This document shows, one piece after another, positions 34,180 to 37,349 of a stretch of DNA of 37,349 nt. A program made the position numbers and the translations under genes. The notes beneath the pieces are model-generated. The model had not been told where the DNA came from. It made no database searches and saw only the letters and a list, made by a program, of their open reading frames with translations. The stretch is from an uncultured Spirochaetales bacterium (GTDB taxonomy: Bacteria; Spirochaetota; Spirochaetia; Sphaerochaetales; Sphaerochaetaceae). Position 1 is the stretch's first letter. Every line of letters begins with the position of its first letter. The DNA lies in the NCBI GenBank assembly GCA_902773355.1, contig CACYEI010000056.1:1-37349 (forward strand). Direction: 5' to 3'.

Positions 34180-36225
34180 TTAGTTTTTTTCTGAATAATA
34201 TTTAAATTGCATGCTGAAAGAACCTCTTCCTTGTGTAGCTGATCTTAGAGAAGTAGTGTATCCAAAAAGTTTGGATAATGGTGCCTGGGCGTTTATAATA
34301 CTGATACCTGCTTTATTTTGTATGTCTGAAACTAAACCACCTCTACTGGTTAAGCCAGAGATACAGTCTCCCACATATGAATCTGGAACTGTAATACTTA
34401 CATCCATGACCGGTTCCATCAGAACAGGATTAGCTTTTAAACATGCACTATTAAAACATTGAACAGCACAGGCAGAGAAAGCATATTCTGTAGAAGTTAA
34501 TTCATTATATGTAATATCTACTAATTCAACACATATATTACAGCACTCATAGCCTAAGTTTATGCCACTTTTAAATGTATTGTTAACAGCAGTCTCTATG
34601 GCACTCAGTATGTTTTCAGGAATTTCTTTTGATTGGTGCTTTTCAAGTGAATTTTTGTAAACATTAGATGAGCTATCAATAGGATAAATTTTGAGTGTAA
34701 GTTTTGCGTTGTTTTCCTTACCTCCAAGAAGTTTTGAAAATTCTGAAGTTTCAGTTACTTCTGATTTAATACTTTCTCTATAGGATACCTGAGGATTGCC
34801 AATTTTACATAAGACCTTATGTTCTTTTTTAAGTCGTGTCACAATTATATCTAAATGCAATTCTCCCATACCGCTTATAAGTGTTTGACCTGTTTCTTCA
34901 TCTTCCTTATAAGTAAAGGTGGGATCTTCCAGTTTCATTATCAAAAGTGCTTTAGACAGCTTATCTCTATCAGAAGCTGTCTCTGGCTCTATGGCAACAG
35001 AAATAACTGGGGAAGGGAAAACAACCTTTTCCAAGAGAACTTGAAAATTTTCAGAACCAATGGTATCCCCTGTTTTAGATTCTTTAAATCCAATAATAAC
35101 GCCAATGTCTCCGCTTTTAAGTTCATCTACTTCTTCAGCATGATTGGCTTGCATTCTCAGTATTTTATTAATCCTTTCTTTTTTTTTCTCTGTTATGTTT
35201 AGTATTCCAGTTTTAGCTTTTATAGTACCGCTATAAACTCTAGTAAATGCCATGAAACCTAGGTTTGAATTGTATTGTAGTTTGAAGATAAGAGCTAATG
35301 ACTGACCATTTGGATTATTTTTTATTATTTCATCCTGATTCTTTTTTATATTGTGTCCTACTGTTGGTTTAACTTCATCTGGAGACGGTAAAAGAGCAGT
35401 TATTCCATCAAGAAGACACTGGACCCCTGTATTCTTTAAGGAAGAACCACAGAATACAGGTAGAAGATCTCTGCTTAATGTATATTTGTGGATTGTTTTA
35501 TAAATCAAATTTTCAGGTATATCTGAGCCAGAGAAGTACAGCTCAGTAATCTCATCACTATAAGATGAAACCACATCTATAAGTTTTTCATGCCAAGTAT
35601 TTGCTGTTTCTATCATATCCTTTGGTATATTTTCATAAGTATAATTTTTACCTAGTGAATTTTGATCAAAAAATATTGCTTTCATTTTTACCAAATCTAT
35701 TATTCCGTTAAAAGAACTTTCAGAACCAATAGGAATAAAAAGAGGAACAGGGTTTTCTGATAGTTTTTCTTTAATGTCTGTTAAAACAGAATAAAAATTG
35801 GCACCAAGTCTATCCATCTTATTTATATACGCAATTCTTGGTATGTTATAGTTGTCAGCCTGTTTCCAAACAGTTTCAGTTTGTGGTTGTACACCACTTA
35901 CAGCACAAAAAATGCCTACGGCACCATCAAGAACCCTTAGTGCTCGTTCAACTTCTGCTGTAAAATCTACATGTCCTGGGGTATCTATAATGTTAATCTG
36001 TGTTTTGTTCCAGAATACGGTTGTTGCAGCACTGGTAATGGTTATTCCTCTGTTTTGTTCTTCCTCCATCCAGTCCATGGTGGCTTCACCATTATCCACT
36101 TCACCTATTTTATGATTCTGTCCTGTATAGTATAAAATTCTTTCTGTTGTTGTAGTTTTACCAGCATCAATATGAGCTATAATCCCAATATTTCTTATAT
36201 TTGCATCTTCCATATTCTTATCCAT
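34180..36225 (-). CDS. Elongation factor G paralogue (non-canonical, EF-G2-type)
   Basis: 681 residues. The GTPase domain is intact: AHIDAGKT (17-24), [23 protein letters not shown] and the FCGSS G5 loop. Domains II, III and V are recognisable, ending with [20 protein letters not shown]. Domain IV is altered: the usual GGRGQYGHV strand is GGKENNAKL, and the region has several cysteines ([10 protein letters not shown]). Spirochaetes usually carry two EF-Gs, one for translocation and one specialised for ribosome recycling; the altered domain IV suggests this is the second kind. Start choice is uncertain between ATG 36225 and ATG 36213, since neither has a strong ribosome site. No ribosomal protein genes are adjacent, which also argues against the main fusA. 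Confidence 0.88.
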   Translation of the reverse strand: MDKNMEDANIRNIGIIAHIDAGKTTTTERILYYTGQNHKIGEVDNGEATMDWMEEEQNRGITITSAATTVFWNKTQINIIDTPGHVDFTAEVERALRVLDGAVGIFCAVSGVQPQTETVWKQADNYNIPRIAYINKMDRLGANFYSVLTDIKEKLSENPVPLFIPIGSESSFNGIIDLVKMKAIFFDQNSLGKNYTYENIPKDMIETANTWHEKLIDVVSSYSDEITELYFSGSDIPENLIYKTIHKYTLSRDLLPVFCGSSLKNTGVQCLLDGITALLPSPDEVKPTVGHNIKKNQDEIIKNNPNGQSLALIFKLQYNSNLGFMAFTRVYSGTIKAKTGILNITEKKKERINKILRMQANHAEEVDELKSGDIGVIIGFKESKTGDTIGSENFQVLLEKVVFPSPVISVAIEPETASDRDKLSKALLIMKLEDPTFTYKEDEETGQTLISGMGELHLDIIVTRLKKEHKVLCKIGNPQVSYRESIKSEVTETSEFSKLLGGKENNAKLTLKIYPIDSSSNVYKNSLEKHQSKEIPENILSAIETAVNNTFKSGINLGYECCNICVELVDITYNELTSTEYAFSACAVQCFNSACLKANPVLMEPVMDVSITVPDSYVGDCISGLTSRGGLVSDIQNKAGISIINAQAPLSKLFGYTTSLRSATQGRGSFSMQFKYYSEKN

Positions 36226-36515
36226 TCTTGTTCAATTAAAAGATAGCAAAATATCATTTTTTACTCAATTCTCTTTAAGAATCATAACTAATACTTAACT
36301 GTTTTTTATTATAAAATCTGTTTTCTGATTATAGATACTTTTAAGTTATTACTGAAAAAACATAAAAATTCTTTTAACGCAAAATGATTTAATATTCAAA
36401 AGTTATTGAGGATTTTTAAATATGAGAACTGCACAAATAAAAATAAATAACAAAGGTATTTTTAAAGCTAATCAATTTTATACACAAGTTTTAGGAAATG
36501 TATTATAATTTGATT
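36226..36515. other. Intergenic region with a minimal ORF of doubtful meaning
   Basis: This AT-rich stretch holds the upstream region of the EF-G gene (minus) and of the PD-(D/E)XK gene (plus). A 28-codon frame at 36422-36508 has a GAGG nine bases before its ATG (MRTAQIKINNKG...), but no family is recognisable and it may be a leader peptide, a gene remnant or chance. A TATAAT sits at 36504-36509, seven bases before the next ATG. No tRNA or other structured RNA was seen. Confidence 0.4.
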
Positions 36516-37349
36516 ATGGAAGATAAAGGTATAAGAACTAAAGAAGAATATTTAGCTCAAATGGAAGAAGGTAAGCTGTTAAATCCTAGAATAGATAGTA
36601 CTTTTAAGGCAATATTTACGCAGCCTACTAAGGATTCTGAAAAAGCGTTAAAGTCATTTATAGAGGCAGTAATAGGGAAGGATGTAGAACAAATAGACTT
36701 AACGACTAATAATGCAGTGAAAAGTTATGAAGGGCAAAGGGATGTTTTTTATGATATCCTATGTAGGCTGACAGATGGGGAAGTGGTAAATATAGAGATG
36801 CAAGCATTTAATCAGAATTATGATTATGGAAGTAGAGCGGAATACCATGTAGCAAGGCTAGAGACTTCATATTTTGATAAAGGTGGAGTTTGGGGTAAAA
36901 ATCCAAGAGTATATCAGATTAATGTAGTAAATTTTTTATATCATTCAGATAGGAAGTGGAGTAAGGATGATTCACCAATAGGATATTATTCCATGCGAAC
37001 TAAGGATGGAAAAGAGCTAGCAAATATGATGAATATTGTTTTAATTGAATTACCAAAAGTAGAAAGTTTATTAGATAGTATAGATAAAAATACAGCATTA
37101 GAGAATTGGGCAATATTTTTCAAATATGCAGATGATAAAGATAAAAATGGATTAATAAAGAAACTTACAGATAAGGAGGAAGGGCTAATGGGTGCAAAGC
37201 AATCACTTATGTCAATTAGTGGGGATAAGAATTATTGGATAGAACAATACATGAGGGAGATGCATGAGATAGATGAACGTTCAGCACGTGTAGCTTCAGA
37301 AGAGATAGGATTACAAAAAGGATTACAAAAAGGATTACAAAAAGGATTA
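36516..37349 (+). CDS. PD-(D/E)XK nuclease family transposase-like protein (cut by window edge)
   Basis: 278 residues are visible and the frame is still open at the right edge. The family is the Rpn/PD-(D/E)XK 'transposase' group (PF12784-like). LLNPRIDSTFKAIF near residue 20 is its typical opening, and YDILCRLTDGEVVNIEMQAF contains the nuclease core Asp and the Glu-x-Gln (ExQ variant) motif. RAEYHVARLETSYF and the NVVNFLYH strand follow. The C-terminal tail is GLQKGLQKGLQKGL, encoded by 12-bp tandem repeats. A TATAAT ends seven bases before the ATG and there is no ribosome site, so translation may be leaderless or start at the Met at 36561. Members are often multicopy and are linked to recombination-promoting nucleases. 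Confidence 0.88.
   Translation, partial: MEDKGIRTKEEYLAQMEEGKLLNPRIDSTFKAIFTQPTKDSEKALKSFIEAVIGKDVEQIDLTTNNAVKSYEGQRDVFYDILCRLTDGEVVNIEMQAFNQNYDYGSRAEYHVARLETSYFDKGGVWGKNPRVYQINVVNFLYHSDRKWSKDDSPIGYYSMRTKDGKELANMMNIVLIELPKVESLLDSIDKNTALENWAIFFKYADDKDKNGLIKKLTDKEEGLMGAKQSLMSISGDKNYWIEQYMREMHEIDERSARVASEEIGLQKGLQKGLQKGL
37308..37349 (+). repeat. 12-bp tandem repeat encoding GLQK, continuing past window
   Basis: The unit GGATTACAAAAA occurs three and a half times without a mismatch (37308, 37320, 37332, 37344 onwards) up to the window edge. It is in frame with the nuclease gene and encodes Gly-Leu-Gln-Lys, predicting an extended coiled helix. Copy number can change by slippage without a frameshift because 12 is a multiple of three. 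Confidence 0.92.

Noticed and set aside
37308-37349. CRISPR-like short repeats
   Set aside because: The units are contiguous without spacers, 12 bp long and in frame with the coding sequence, so this is a coding tandem repeat.

Overview
The window is AT-rich DNA (roughly two thirds A+T by eye) that reads like a host-associated anaerobic spirochaete, most likely Treponema-related. Pointers are an mglBAC sugar importer with a galactokinase, a PUR-domain (BpuR-type) nucleic-acid-binding protein overlapping a TroR/DtxR-type repressor, a second non-canonical EF-G, and a PD-(D/E)XK 'transposase' with a GLQK repeat tail. The lineage call is inference; no rRNA or other decisive marker lies in the window.

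Left part (1-11.4 kb), almost all on the minus strand: the first codons of a probable IS transposase, a hairpin terminator, tmRNA (ssrA), grpE, a membrane-anchored coiled-coil protein, a HAD phosphatase, a large secreted M16 metallopeptidase with a dockerin/SLH-like tail, a PreA-type dihydropyrimidine dehydrogenase with an unusual N-terminal Fe-S domain, and mglB-mglA-mglC for galactose/glucose import. galK is divergent from mglB, so sugar uptake and phosphorylation sit side by side.

Middle part (12.7-25.4 kb), plus strand: a tightly packed twelve-gene selenium-dependent molybdenum hydroxylase (SDMH) operon. It encodes a three-subunit xanthine-dehydrogenase-like enzyme (Mo, 2Fe-2S and FAD subunits), a second FAD subunit (YgfM type), a large XdhD-type Mo hydroxylase whose N-terminal ferredoxin domain has lost seven of its eight cluster cysteines, and maturation/selenium genes: yqeC, yqeB, a cysteine desulfurase/selenocysteine lyase-like enzyme, the YedE selenium membrane protein, a TusA/YedF-like carrier, a DUF3343 protein and selD. 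No selA, selB or Sec tRNA is visible, which fits SelD feeding selenophosphate to the labile Se cofactor. Purine or related heterocycle catabolism is the likely role; the substrate is not readable from sequence. A small operon follows (nfeD-like, SPFH protein, PUR protein, TroR-like repressor).

Right part (27.4-37.3 kb): on the minus strand, a pair of fold-type II PLP enzymes (threonine synthase-like and an unassigned cysteine-synthase-superfamily enzyme), then an acyl-CoA synthetase with an E2-acyltransferase-like protein that lacks the catalytic His, driven by a clear sigma70-type promoter. On the plus strand, a decayed AAA ATPase behind helically phased 10-bp repeats, and exonuclease III. 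Then the EF-G paralogue (minus) and a PD-(D/E)XK nuclease family protein that runs off the right edge inside a 12-bp tandem repeat.

The most notable points are the SDMH operon with one Fe-S subunit serving two Mo subunits, the cluster-less XdhD N-terminus, the DPD-like Fe-S/PreA fusion, the His-to-Glu E2-like protein beside a CoA ligase, and the phased repeats upstream of the dead ATPase.
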